From positions 1 to 24,773 of the forward strand of contig CAYSKJ010000031.1 of NCBI GenBank assembly GCA_964431655.1: a stretch of 24,773 nt of DNA, given 5' to 3'. This DNA is from CAYMEV01 sp964431655 [NCBI: uncultured bacterium]. GTDB lineage: Bacteria; CAYMEV01. Positions 1 to 7,646 of the stretch are shown here, piece by piece (position 1 is the first letter of the stretch; each line of letters begins with the position of its first letter). A model generated the notes under the pieces. It made no database searches, was not told where the DNA came from, and worked only from the letters and a program-made list of their open reading frames with translations. A program made the translations under genes and the position numbers.

Positions 1-189
1 GTATCCTTATCGGAAATTAAGGAATACCAGATTGAAGGACATTTTCCCCCGGGAAGCATGGGGCCGAAAATAAGGGCGTCCATAGATTTTGTCGAGAATA
101 CCGGAAAAGAGGTTATAATAACCAGGTCTGACCTTTTAAACAGCTCTCTGCTTGGAAAGTCAGGTACCCATATTATCCCTGATAAATAA
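1..189 (+). CDS. arcC: Carbamate kinase, C-terminal end (partial)
   Basis: The window opens inside this gene; 62 codons and the stop remain. The residues GHFPPGSMGPKI followed by a segment ending GKSGTHII match the carbamate kinase C-terminus, where GSMGPK and a closing GT-I strand are family hallmarks. The enzyme interconverts carbamoyl phosphate plus ADP and carbamate (ammonia plus CO2) plus ATP, usually as the last step of arginine or purine fermentation in the cytoplasm. The N-terminal part and any other fermentation genes lie upstream of the window, so the pathway cannot be settled here. The next gene starts only 8 bases after this stop and is probably co-transcribed. Identification rests on the C-terminal motif only. 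Confidence 0.85.
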   Translation, partial: VSLSEIKEYQIEGHFPPGSMGPKIRASIDFVENTGKEVIITRSDLLNSSLLGKSGTHIIPDK

Positions 190-197
190 TAAAGCTG

Positions 198-851
198 ATG
201 CACCTTGAAATAGGTTCAAAGAACCCCTACCTGAAAACCGGTTTTATTCATGCTTCAAACTGCATTACGGATTTGTCTTCCCCGGGGCTCAGGGAACTTA
301 TAAACCAGACCCTTGGCATAATCAGAAGTAATGAATATATAAAGGGTTTCGACACAGCGAGGAAGCTTGTAAGGGATATGCTGCGCTGGGGAGGTTTTAA
401 ACCCACCGGCAGGAATAAGCCTGCATCAGAGTATATCATTAATAATGCTGTTGAAAACAGGTTTCCCTTTATCCTGAATGCTGTTGATTTAAACAATCTC
501 ATTTCTCTTAAATATTTCCTTCCTGTCAGCACTGTTGATGCATCCGTGACATCCGGGGATTTCATTCTTAAAGAGGGGAGCGAGGGACAGGATTACATAT
601 TCAACCCCTCGGGCCAGTTAATAGACCTGGAAGGGCTTATTACGGTTTTTGACCGGGATATTCCTATTGCCAACCCTGTAAAGGATTCTCAAAAAACAAA
701 GATATCCAAAGATACAACCGATATAGCAATCTTTGTTTATTCAAGTCTGCTGCTTTATAACGAAGATCAGTTTTCTGATATTATCAGTATCTACTGCAGG
801 CTAATAACCAAATACCTGGAAGGAAATATAAACTCATTAAGGATTTATTAG
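198..851 (+). CDS. Free-standing B3/B4-domain protein (PheT-like tRNA-editing fold)
   Basis: This 217-residue protein has the B3/B4 fold otherwise found in the beta subunit of phenylalanyl-tRNA synthetase (COG3382 type). The supporting segment runs from about residue 63 to 120: a WGGFKPTGRNKPASEYII motif, then a stretch with N-AVDLNNLISLKYFLP, the usual pattern of the family. In PheT this domain hydrolyses mischarged Tyr-tRNA. For solo members the role is mostly unproven; tRNA or amino-acid editing is an inference. The start at 198 lies 8 bases after the carbamate kinase stop and has only a weak ribosome site, which suggests translational coupling. No other synthetase domains are present, so it is not a PheT fragment. 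Confidence 0.75.
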   Translation: MHLEIGSKNPYLKTGFIHASNCITDLSSPGLRELINQTLGIIRSNEYIKGFDTARKLVRDMLRWGGFKPTGRNKPASEYIINNAVENRFPFILNAVDLNNLISLKYFLPVSTVDASVTSGDFILKEGSEGQDYIFNPSGQLIDLEGLITVFDRDIPIANPVKDSQKTKISKDTTDIAIFVYSSLLLYNEDQFSDIISIYCRLITKYLEGNINSLRIY

Positions 852-866
852 ATCCGTTAAAAGTCT

Positions 867-902
867 TTTGATTTGATGCTCTTTGTGGTATATTAAATCA
901 AA
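867..902 (+). promoter_or_regulatory. Candidate promoter with 8-base inverted repeat
   Basis: A possible -35 TTGATT (868-873) and -10 TATTAA (891-896), 17 bases apart, precede the TPR gene. The arms TTTGATTT (867-874) and AAATCAAA (895-902) form a perfect 8-base inverted repeat overlapping both elements. The region is AT-rich, so chance is a real alternative. Confidence 0.35.
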
Positions 903-923
903 TAATCAGATGAGGTGATTCAA

Positions 924-2606
924 TTGAATAAAATCAAATTCATATTAATTTCAGCTCTGGTCATATTCTGCAGTATCAAAACCTGTGCTGCAAGCCGAAG
1001 CGGAAAAAGGGCATTGCTGATACAGGATTACAGCAGAGCTCTGGATATTTTTCACAAGGATATAGGGAAAAAGCCCAATGACTGGGAAGCCCATTCATTA
1101 ATCGGCTTTATTTATCTGCAGGAGGGATTTAAGGATAAAGCCAAGGCATTATTCCACCTCGAGAAAGCTTTTGAGATCAATAAGAAAGATCAGAAAACCA
1201 GTCTATACCTTTTCATGTGCTATGTCGATGATGAAAAATACGGCAATGCACAGGGTATCCTCTCTTTTATAGATAAAAAGCAGATAGACAAACTGGAGGA
1301 AAAACACCTTTTCTATCTCTACCGGGGTCTGCTTTACAGTGGCCGGGGAGAAACAGCCGAAGCCATAGATATGATAATTGAGGCAATCCGGCTGGAACCC
1401 GCATGCGGGATATGCAGAAAGTACCTGGGGATGATTTACTATAGAAATGAGGATTATGCCAATGCAGATGCAGTATTGAGCAGAGCTGTCGGTTTTTTTC
1501 CTGATGATTATGAAATAAATTATGCTCTTGCAGACATATTCTTAACTGAAGATTACTTCAGGCCAGGCAGTGCAAAACTGCATATTGAAAAGCTGAAATC
1601 CGAGAATAAACCCGATATAATGACTCTCATTCTGGAAGCAAAATTCTTTTTAATGACCGGAGAACCGAAACAAAGCCTGGAAGCATACAAGAAAGCATAT
1701 GATATGGACGAACAGAACTGCGAAGTAAACATAGGTCTTGCTGATCTATACCAGAAGAAAGAAACCCGCAATCTAAGCCTGTCAAAAAAGCATCTCAACA
1801 CAGTAATGGAAAAGTGCCATGGTCATGATAACCTTCATCTGCTGCTGGGAAACTATTATTATAATACGTCTGATCATAGAAAAGCAGTATCAGAGTATGA
1901 AATGCATCTGTCAAAAAACCCGCAAGATGCCTCAGCCATGGTAAAGCTGGGACTTGTATTCCTTCAGAAGCCGTATAATGATCCTTCTAAAACCATCACC
2001 CTTGGGCTCAAGGCCCTCGAGATTAATAAATCATACCTTCCAGCCCTGAAACTCCTGTCAACAGCATATTTTATGGGCAATGACCACAATAATGCAAAAA
2101 ATTATATATTAAAAACCCTTGAATTATCCCCCAATGACTCTGAACTGCTGGGGTATATGGCGGAAATAAGCTTCAATGACAAGGATTATTCCAGTGCTAA
2201 AAGCTACGGACAGAAGGCTTTCCGGATCAACTCCAATAATCTCCGGGCACTGCGCATCCTGGGGGAAATAGCCTACACTGAAAAGGATTACCAGAAAGCT
2301 GCTCAGTATCTGGAAAATGTCATAAGGCTGAAAAGGAATGATTACAGGGCATCCCTCCTGCTTGGTTATATATTCCAGGAGCCTGGTTTTACTGATTACA
2401 GGAAATCAAGCCACTATGCACAAATAGCCCTGGAACAGAACAAAAGCGATGCAAATACATGGAAACTGCTGGGAAATGCCTATTTAAAAGACAGAATGCT
2501 ATCAAAAGCCCTGGATGCTTTTAAGAACTCCCTGCTGTACAATCCCAATGACAGCTGGGTAAAATCCCAGGTAGAAGACCTTAAGAGAAGACTGGGAACT
2601 GATTAA
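924..2606 (+). CDS. Exported tetratricopeptide-repeat protein
   Basis: About 560 residues. A hydrophobic N-terminal segment (KFILISALVIFCSIKTCAAS) looks like a signal peptide with an A-A cleavage site, so the protein is probably periplasmic or surface-attached. The rest is a series of roughly 34-residue helical repeats with the TPR pattern (small residues at positions 8 and 20, P at 32, for example in NPQDA, SPNDS, NPNDS contexts), more than ten in all. TPR arrays are protein-binding scaffolds; the partner is not indicated. I place the start at the TTG at 924, because TGAGGTG at 911-917 is then at normal spacing. The GTG at 915 would lie inside that ribosome site. The PfkB kinase gene follows after 33 bases. 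No enzymatic domain was seen. Confidence 0.8.
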   Translation: MNKIKFILISALVIFCSIKTCAASRSGKRALLIQDYSRALDIFHKDIGKKPNDWEAHSLIGFIYLQEGFKDKAKALFHLEKAFEINKKDQKTSLYLFMCYVDDEKYGNAQGILSFIDKKQIDKLEEKHLFYLYRGLLYSGRGETAEAIDMIIEAIRLEPACGICRKYLGMIYYRNEDYANADAVLSRAVGFFPDDYEINYALADIFLTEDYFRPGSAKLHIEKLKSENKPDIMTLILEAKFFLMTGEPKQSLEAYKKAYDMDEQNCEVNIGLADLYQKKETRNLSLSKKHLNTVMEKCHGHDNLHLLLGNYYYNTSDHRKAVSEYEMHLSKNPQDASAMVKLGLVFLQKPYNDPSKTITLGLKALEINKSYLPALKLLSTAYFMGNDHNNAKNYILKTLELSPNDSELLGYMAEISFNDKDYSSAKSYGQKAFRINSNNLRALRILGEIAYTEKDYQKAAQYLENVIRLKRNDYRASLLLGYIFQEPGFTDYRKSSHYAQIALEQNKSDANTWKLLGNAYLKDRMLSKALDAFKNSLLYNPNDSWVKSQVEDLKRRLGTD

Positions 2607-2639
2607 AACAAAATAACACCAATAACAAAGGAGAAATAA

Positions 2640-3632
2640 TTGGACCGCGATTATCTGCTTTTTGGCGTAGGAAACGCATTACTTGATATCATAATCAATA
2701 CCCATGATGAGAATATTGAGAGGCTTGGCCTCCGCAAAGGCACAATGAAACTTATTACGATAGATGAACTGGCAAACCTTGCCCCCTTTATTGAGTCCAA
2801 TGCAAACAGGGCTTTGATTCCCGCCGGAAGTGTCGGAAACAGCGCTAAAATTACAGCCCTGCTGAATCAAAAAGCTGTTTTTTTCGGGACCGTTGGTAAG
2901 GATGAGAATGGAAGAGCTTATGAGGAAGGCATGAGAAATACAGGAGTATATACCTGTTTAAAAAAGCTCGACAGTTCCCCGACAGGCATCTGCCTGAGCC
3001 TAATCACCCCCGACGGCGAAAGAACGATGCTTACATTCCTTGGTGCTGCAGGTGAACTGGATACTTCGGTAATTGACCCCGAACTTTTTAATAAGACTCA
3101 ATTTCTTTATATTGAAGGCTATCAGTTCACTCATCAGAAGGGTATCGACACCATAACCGCCATGCTTAAAAATGCAAAGGAAACAGGTGTCAGAACTGCC
3201 TTTGATCTTTCAGACCCCTTTGTAGCAACATCAAATAAGGAAAAGATTTTAGAGATCCTTGATATGGTTGACATACTGTTCGCCAATGAGATAGAAGCCG
3301 AGTCTTTCAGCGGAACAAAAGACCCTGATAAATCCATAGCCTATCTGAAAACCCTGGTAGGTATGCCGGTAATAAAACTTGGTGCAAGGGGATCAATGGC
3401 CTTTTACAGGGGCAGAATATTCTACAGGGAGACCAGAAGCATAAAGCCCCTTGATACAACAGGAGCCGGAGACAGTTATTCTGCGGGTTTTTTAACTGGG
3501 CTTGCAAACGGCATGGATATCGAGGAATGTCTGCATTTAGGGAACCGTATCGCCGGAGAGATGGTAAAAATATATGGCACAGAGCTGAAAAAAAACCAGG
3601 TAAAGGATATTGTCACAGAATTTGGACTATAA
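2640..3632 (+). CDS. PfkB-family carbohydrate kinase, adenosine-kinase-like
   Basis: A 330-residue ribokinase/PfkB-fold kinase. The second PfkB signature DTTGAGDSYSAGF begins at residue 272, with the catalytic aspartate at 278 and the GAG anion-hole residues in place. The N-terminal motif appears as PAGSVGNSA near residue 61, the substrate-binding glycine/asparagine site. Overall layout (VGNALLDII start, GTMKLI segment, GTVGKDENG) resembles the adenosine kinase/sugar kinase subgroup (COG0524), which phosphorylates adenosine or a sugar using ATP. Exact substrate cannot be read from sequence alone. The start is TTG, supported by AAAGGAG at 2627-2633, six bases upstream. The 3' end overlaps the PDZ-protein gene, implying one transcript. 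Confidence 0.85.
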   Translation: MDRDYLLFGVGNALLDIIINTHDENIERLGLRKGTMKLITIDELANLAPFIESNANRALIPAGSVGNSAKITALLNQKAVFFGTVGKDENGRAYEEGMRNTGVYTCLKKLDSSPTGICLSLITPDGERTMLTFLGAAGELDTSVIDPELFNKTQFLYIEGYQFTHQKGIDTITAMLKNAKETGVRTAFDLSDPFVATSNKEKILEILDMVDILFANEIEAESFSGTKDPDKSIAYLKTLVGMPVIKLGARGSMAFYRGRIFYRETRSIKPLDTTGAGDSYSAGFLTGLANGMDIEECLHLGNRIAGEMVKIYGTELKKNQVKDIVTEFGL

Positions 3633-4170
3633 AAGATTATTTGACTATTTTGTATTCCTTGCTGTATTTCTGCTGTTTATAAGCATTGCTTATGCAGATT
3701 CAGAAGATATAGACCGGGAAAAACCGCAACCCACGGTCCAGAAGGGGATAAACAGCGGCTGGCTCGGAGTCAGGGTGGCAGACCTGGTGCATTTTGCCAA
3801 ACACAAGTCTTTTTACGAAGAATTCAGGGAGATAATTGATTCTTACAGGGAAAGTGGCGAAGAACTCTTCGGAGTTGCAGTCCTTGAAACAGTCCCGGGA
3901 AGTCCAGCCGAAGAGTATGGAATACTCCCGGGCTACATAATAAAGAGAGTACAGAGAATCAGGATAGACAATACTTTCACCTTCAGTTTCATCATAAACA
4001 AAATCGAACCGGGAGAGCTTATTGAGCTGGAGATATGGAACCCGAAGGGGAATTATAATATTTATACCAGGATCGCCGATAGGCCTGCTGAAATTCAGAG
4101 ATCTGAAAAGGATCCGTATTACAGACAGCTTGAAAGAGAAAAAGCAAGGGCTGAAAAGCCAGGTAACTAA
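3610..4170 (+). CDS. Exported PDZ-domain protein
   Basis: Up to 186 residues. An N-terminal hydrophobic stretch (FDYFVFLAVFLLFISIAYA-DS) is a good signal peptide with an AYA cleavage site. It is followed by one PDZ domain from about residue 48 to 155: W-LGV-V near the start, then VAVLETVPGSPAEEYGILPGYII, which is the PDZ2-like segment of HtrA/DegP and related proteins. No protease domain is attached, so it probably binds peptide C-termini or acts as an adaptor outside the cytoplasm. The reading frame opens with TTG at 3610 and overlaps the kinase gene by 23 bases. TTG at 3622 is an alternative start; neither has ideal ribosome-site spacing. The C-terminal tail is charged. The gene converges on the EF-hand gene with a 4-base overlap. 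Confidence 0.75.
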   Translation: MSQNLDYKRLFDYFVFLAVFLLFISIAYADSEDIDREKPQPTVQKGINSGWLGVRVADLVHFAKHKSFYEEFREIIDSYRESGEELFGVAVLETVPGSPAEEYGILPGYIIKRVQRIRIDNTFTFSFIINKIEPGELIELEIWNPKGNYNIYTRIADRPAEIQRSEKDPYYRQLEREKARAEKPGN

Positions 4171-5150
4171 TACCTGTAAGAAACCCAGAACTTATGGTCC
4201 GTTGCCAGAAAATAGGATATAATAAGAACCTTTTCCTCCCCGGATAGCCTTTCCTCAAGAAATTCAAGCCTGGAGCATCTCTTGTTCTCTATTATCGCAT
4301 CCGCAAGGGGGATCTTTACCCTGGATATTACCGCAATATCCCTGGCTCCCTTTTTAAATAAAAACTTTGAGGCCTGTCTGGTAACAATGATTTTCTTTGA
4401 GCCACAGGCTATGCTTCCCGGGTAAAGGAAATGGGCCAGGCTTTTTTTTATACTGCCGATATGGACGGACTGGAGTGCCGTATTCCGCCTGTCATATACA
4501 TTATAATGACCGAACTTTCCAATGCCCGGGTCAACAATTACCTCAAAGCAGGGTCTGTCCCGGTTATCGTCAACAAGGATTCTTGCCGTCATAATCTTGC
4601 GGTATTTTTTTCTGGAAGAATAGTTCATGCCCGGGACTATTGTCAGAAAAAAGAAGGCATTTGCATAATTCGGGTCACTCTTGACCCTGGCTATAACAAT
4701 TTTATCGTCCTTATCCTTTATAATACCTGAATAGTACAGTCTCTGCTGGGATGAATTGAATATAAGAAGTTCCGGTCCCTCAAACCACTGAGTTTCTGTA
4801 ATAACAGCATAAGCATCGTTTATTTCCTGTTCCTCGCTGATTCCTTCTCTGTATATCCTGTTAAGGAGGTAAAGGGGAAACCAGGCAGTATCACCAGGAA
4901 TCCTTATATAGCAATCAGTATTAAAGAATTCAGGGAGGAATTCCCTGAACTTGGAGACCCCCAGTGCTTTGCCCTTTTTTCGGATTTCAAATGCATTTTC
5001 CGTTTTGTCAAACTGCTTTACAAGTGATTGTGCCTTGCCTATAAACCAGAGAAGTTCATCTTTTTCTATGGAACCGGACTTATCCAGGTCAAAGTATTTT
5101 GCAAGTTCAGTATCTTTTAGGATGTATTCCTTTATTTCATCCGGTGTCAT
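4167..5150 (-). CDS. EF-hand protein of unknown function
   Basis: A 327-residue protein with no signal peptide. Residues 21-32 form a canonical 12-position EF-hand loop, DLDKSGSIEKDE: D21, D23, S25, G26, I28 and E32 occupy the calcium-ligand and structural positions, and hydrophobic helix residues flank it. The remaining 290 residues are beta-rich and soluble, with segments such as WFEGPELLIFNSSQQRLYY and VYDRRNTALQ. I do not recognise this domain. A distant scramblase/LURP-one-like barrel is one untested idea, based only on the look of the strands. The ATG overlaps the stop of the upstream hydrolase gene (ATGA at 5147-5150), so translation is probably coupled and the two products likely act together. 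Calcium binding is inferred from the loop. Confidence 0.7.
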   Translation of the reverse strand: MTPDEIKEYILKDTELAKYFDLDKSGSIEKDELLWFIGKAQSLVKQFDKTENAFEIRKKGKALGVSKFREFLPEFFNTDCYIRIPGDTAWFPLYLLNRIYREGISEEQEINDAYAVITETQWFEGPELLIFNSSQQRLYYSGIIKDKDDKIVIARVKSDPNYANAFFFLTIVPGMNYSSRKKYRKIMTARILVDDNRDRPCFEVIVDPGIGKFGHYNVYDRRNTALQSVHIGSIKKSLAHFLYPGSIACGSKKIIVTRQASKFLFKKGARDIAVISRVKIPLADAIIENKRCSRLEFLEERLSGEEKVLIISYFLATDHKFWVSYRY

Positions 5151-6040
5151 AGGATGACAGCATTACCCTCTCTGGCAAACTGCAGTGAAAGGCTGCCGTT
5201 GAGGTTATCATGAATATATGTCTTTAGCTGTGTTTCAATATTCATGAGGTAATCATCAGTATAGTTCGGATCATAATGGGTAACTATAAGGTTTTTGACA
5301 CCAGCCTTATAGGCAATTTCAATAGCCTTATAGTAACTGCAGTGACCCCATCCGGCTTTTCTGCCATAATCGTCATCATTGAATTGAGCTTCCATTATAA
5401 GAAAATCGGAACCTTCGATAAACTTCAGCAGTTTCTGGGTCATTATTTCTTTTATCTTTATAATCTGAGTATCCTCATTATGGAAGAAATTCTCATAAGG
5501 CTCATGATCACCGGTAAAACAAATCTTGCCGGACTTGAATTTTAGGCAGTATCCCAGGGTAATAACCGGATGATTAACAAATTTCGAGAGAACTGAGAAA
5601 TCAAGAAAACTAAGCTCATCCCCCTCTTTGACATCATAATATTTGATATCTGCAAGCAGCTCATTCTGTCTTACAGGAAAGAAAAGGCTGTTCATCTGTA
5701 TCCCCAGAAGCTCTTTTATGCTCTTGTCATTTGTTTTGGGACCGTATATCTCTATGTGATACCTGGGGTCGTAAAGGGGAGAAAAGAAGGGTATACCCTG
5801 AATATGATCCCAGTGGGGATGGGTAATGAAAAGCTTAATATTCTTTTCATTATAATGGTTGATTATCTCGTTGCCCAGGGCTTTTATGCCTGTTCCGCCA
5901 TCAAGAACAATAAGGCTTGAAGGGCTTTTTATCTCAATGCATGTCGTATTGCCGCCATAAAGGACTGTATTTACACCCGGGGTAGGAATAGAACCCCTTG
6001 TACCCCAGAACCTGATAATTACTGCTTCGCTTTTGTTCAA
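5147..6040 (-). CDS. Metallo-beta-lactamase-fold hydrolase
   Basis: A 297-residue cytoplasmic MBL-fold enzyme. The metal motif is THPHWDH at residues 73-79 (H74, H76, D78, H79). Further typical elements are RFWGTRGSIPTPG near the N-terminus, LDGGTG at 46-51, FTGDHEPY carrying the bridging aspartate, and a late VTHYDP histidine. The GTRGSIP...GGNT start is characteristic of the MBL subgroup related to cyclic-nucleotide phosphodiesterases and RNase Z-like hydrolases (COG1235/COG1234); a phosphodiester substrate is plausible but not proven. I use the TTG at 6040: AGAGG lies six bases upstream, and the nearby ATG is out of frame and terminates at once. It is the first gene of a two-gene unit with the EF-hand gene and is divergent from galU. 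Confidence 0.85.
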   Translation of the reverse strand: MNKSEAVIIRFWGTRGSIPTPGVNTVLYGGNTTCIEIKSPSSLIVLDGGTGIKALGNEIINHYNEKNIKLFITHPHWDHIQGIPFFSPLYDPRYHIEIYGPKTNDKSIKELLGIQMNSLFFPVRQNELLADIKYYDVKEGDELSFLDFSVLSKFVNHPVITLGYCLKFKSGKICFTGDHEPYENFFHNEDTQIIKIKEIMTQKLLKFIEGSDFLIMEAQFNDDDYGRKAGWGHCSYYKAIEIAYKAGVKNLIVTHYDPNYTDDYLMNIETQLKTYIHDNLNGSLSLQFAREGNAVIL

Positions 6041-6086
6041 TCCATGCCTCTGGTAAGAATCTTAACCTTATATTAACAGCAATATT

Positions 6087-6135
6087 ATTATAAATAAAGC
6101 AAAAAATATTGAAAAATAATTTAAAATCATATAAG
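6087..6135. promoter_or_regulatory. Candidate divergent promoters for galU and the MBL hydrolase
   Basis: The 126-base gap between the divergent genes is very AT-rich. On the plus strand TTGAAA (6109-6114) and TATAAG (6130-6135) are 15 bases apart and face galU. On the minus strand TATAAT (6087-6092) lies 17 bases from TTTTCA (6110-6115) and faces the hydrolase. The two -35 regions overlap, so the promoters could compete. The base composition makes false matches likely. Confidence 0.35.
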
Positions 6136-6166
6136 TTCCAGTAAAGCATAGATTATTACGGAGGCC

Positions 6167-7039
6167 ATGATGATAAAAAAGGCAATATTCCCGGCAGCAG
6201 GACTTGGAACGAGATTCCTGCCAGCCACAAAGGCACAGCCTAAGGAGATGCTTCCCCTGGTAGACAAACCGATAATCCAGTACGGTATAGAAGAAGTGGC
6301 TCAAAGCGGTATCAAAAGCGTACTGATAGTTACAGGAAGAGGAAAATCTGCTATAACGAACCATTTTGATTCCTCTTATGAGCTGGAATCCATCCTGAAA
6401 ACAAGGAATAAAAACCTGTTTTTGTCCAAAATAAAGCATATCTCAGACCTGGTAAATATCTATTATATAAGACAGAAAACCCCGAAAGGCGTTGGAGATG
6501 CAATACTTACGGGACAGGACTTCATAGGCGATGAGCCTTTTGCAGTCATATTCAGTGATGATATAATCGACAGCCACATACCTGCTTCCAGACAGCTTAT
6601 TGACGCCTATATAAAATATAAAAGCCCTATTATTGCAGTTACAGAGGTTCCCATGGAGGAAACCCACAGGTACGGAATCATTAAAGGCCATAAAATCACT
6701 GAGAGCATATACATGGTAGAAGACCTGGTGGAAAAACCGGAGATAAGCACTGCACCCAGCAATATTGCAATAATCGGGAGGTATATACTGGAACCTTCCA
6801 TATTCCCGATCCTGAAGCACACCAAGGCAAGCGTAGGAAATGAGATACAGCTTACTGACGCGCTAAGGATACTCCTTGATAATGGACCCATATATGCCCT
6901 TAAATTTGAGGGAAAAAGGTTTGATGCCGGAGACAAGCTGGGGTTTCTTGATGCCACAATCCATTATGCGCTGAAAAATCCGGAGATTGGAGAAAGCTTT
7001 AGGGAACTGATTAAAAGATACTCCGAAGATGTAAAATAA
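6167..7039 (+). CDS. galU: UTP-glucose-1-phosphate uridylyltransferase
   Basis: A 290-residue nucleotidyltransferase that makes UDP-glucose from UTP and glucose 1-phosphate, supplying envelope sugars and glycosyl donors. The N-terminal nucleotide-binding motif AAGLGTRFLPATKAQPKEML is complete and is the GalU form of the G-x-G-T-R-x2-P pattern. GVGDAIL, the VIFSDDII metal-binding aspartates and the late VEKP and LEPSIF segments also match. Length is normal for bacterial GalU. Two ATGs occur in tandem (6167 and 6170). GGAGG at 6160-6164 is better spaced for the second, so the protein may start one residue later. It stands alone on the plus strand and ends 10 bases from the convergent AMMECR1 gene, with no obvious terminator between. 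Confidence 0.93.
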   Translation: MMIKKAIFPAAGLGTRFLPATKAQPKEMLPLVDKPIIQYGIEEVAQSGIKSVLIVTGRGKSAITNHFDSSYELESILKTRNKNLFLSKIKHISDLVNIYYIRQKTPKGVGDAILTGQDFIGDEPFAVIFSDDIIDSHIPASRQLIDAYIKYKSPIIAVTEVPMEETHRYGIIKGHKITESIYMVEDLVEKPEISTAPSNIAIIGRYILEPSIFPILKHTKASVGNEIQLTDALRILLDNGPIYALKFEGKRFDAGDKLGFLDATIHYALKNPEIGESFRELIKRYSEDVK

Positions 7040-7049
7040 TCAGTCTGTT

Positions 7050-7622
7050 TTAAGCCAGCATACCTTCACCAAACACAAAGGAGCTGAACCTGCTAAGCTC
7101 TATATCATCAGTCCTCCACTCATCATGGGGCAGGCCGGCCTTCATGCATGTATGGGAAAGAAACTGGTATTTATCCCATCCATACTCGGTTGCCACCTGG
7201 GGAAGCAGGAGCCCCTGCCGGAAGCCCTTTTTAACTATAAGACCATCCCGTCCAACCTCAATGGTTTCTATATCTTTCAGCGGTTCTACGGGTGAGAGTA
7301 CACTTATTTCAATGCTTATGGATGCCACTTCATCCTCTTTGACTGAAGGGAACCTGAAATCAGAAAAGGCTGCATTGGCAGCATTCTCAATCACAGTGAT
7401 ATAGAGCGGCCTTATAGCTTCAATATAACCAATACATCCCCTCAGATCGCCGTCCTTCCTGAGTGTCACAAAACCTCCCCTTTTTTCCCTCATTATTCCT
7501 GTAATGGGAAATCTCTCCGGTGCTTCATTTTTTATTCTGTCAATATCACTGCCCTTCAGATACTGCTCTATTGTGTGCCTGGCAATGGACAGCAGGGTTT
7601 TCTGCTCTTCCTTTGTAAGCAT
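7050..7622 (-). CDS. AMMECR1-domain protein (AmmeMemoRadiSam system protein A type)
   Basis: A 190-residue protein that is almost entirely one AMMECR1 domain. The invariant LRGCIG motif is at residues 60-65, and GLLLPQVATEYGWDKYQFL followed by KAGL is the expected C-terminal half. The domain is conserved in all three domains of life. In bacteria it often occurs with Memo and radical-SAM partners in a predicted modification system whose chemistry is unknown. No Memo or radical-SAM gene lies next to it here; the upstream partner is instead a membrane protease gene, 24 bases away and presumably co-transcribed. The ATG is preceded by an AAGGCGGTGA ribosome site. Function beyond family membership is not established. 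Confidence 0.88.
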   Translation of the reverse strand: MLTKEEQKTLLSIARHTIEQYLKGSDIDRIKNEAPERFPITGIMREKRGGFVTLRKDGDLRGCIGYIEAIRPLYITVIENAANAAFSDFRFPSVKEDEVASISIEISVLSPVEPLKDIETIEVGRDGLIVKKGFRQGLLLPQVATEYGWDKYQFLSHTCMKAGLPHDEWRTDDIELSRFSSFVFGEGMLA

Positions 7623-7646
7623 TTATATCACCGCCTTAATTTTTTT

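Noticed and set aside
924-1000. Lipoprotein signal in the TPR protein
   Set aside because: Cysteines occur in the leader, but none has a good L-x-x-C lipobox; the A-A site fits signal peptidase I better.
4431-4730. 99-codon plus-strand frame opposite the EF-hand gene
   Set aside because: It lies wholly antisense to a gene with a recognisable EF-hand and good coupling to its neighbour; no ribosome site and no family resemblance.
7040-7049. Terminator between convergent galU and AMMECR1 genes
   Set aside because: Only ten bases separate the stops and no hairpin is visible there.
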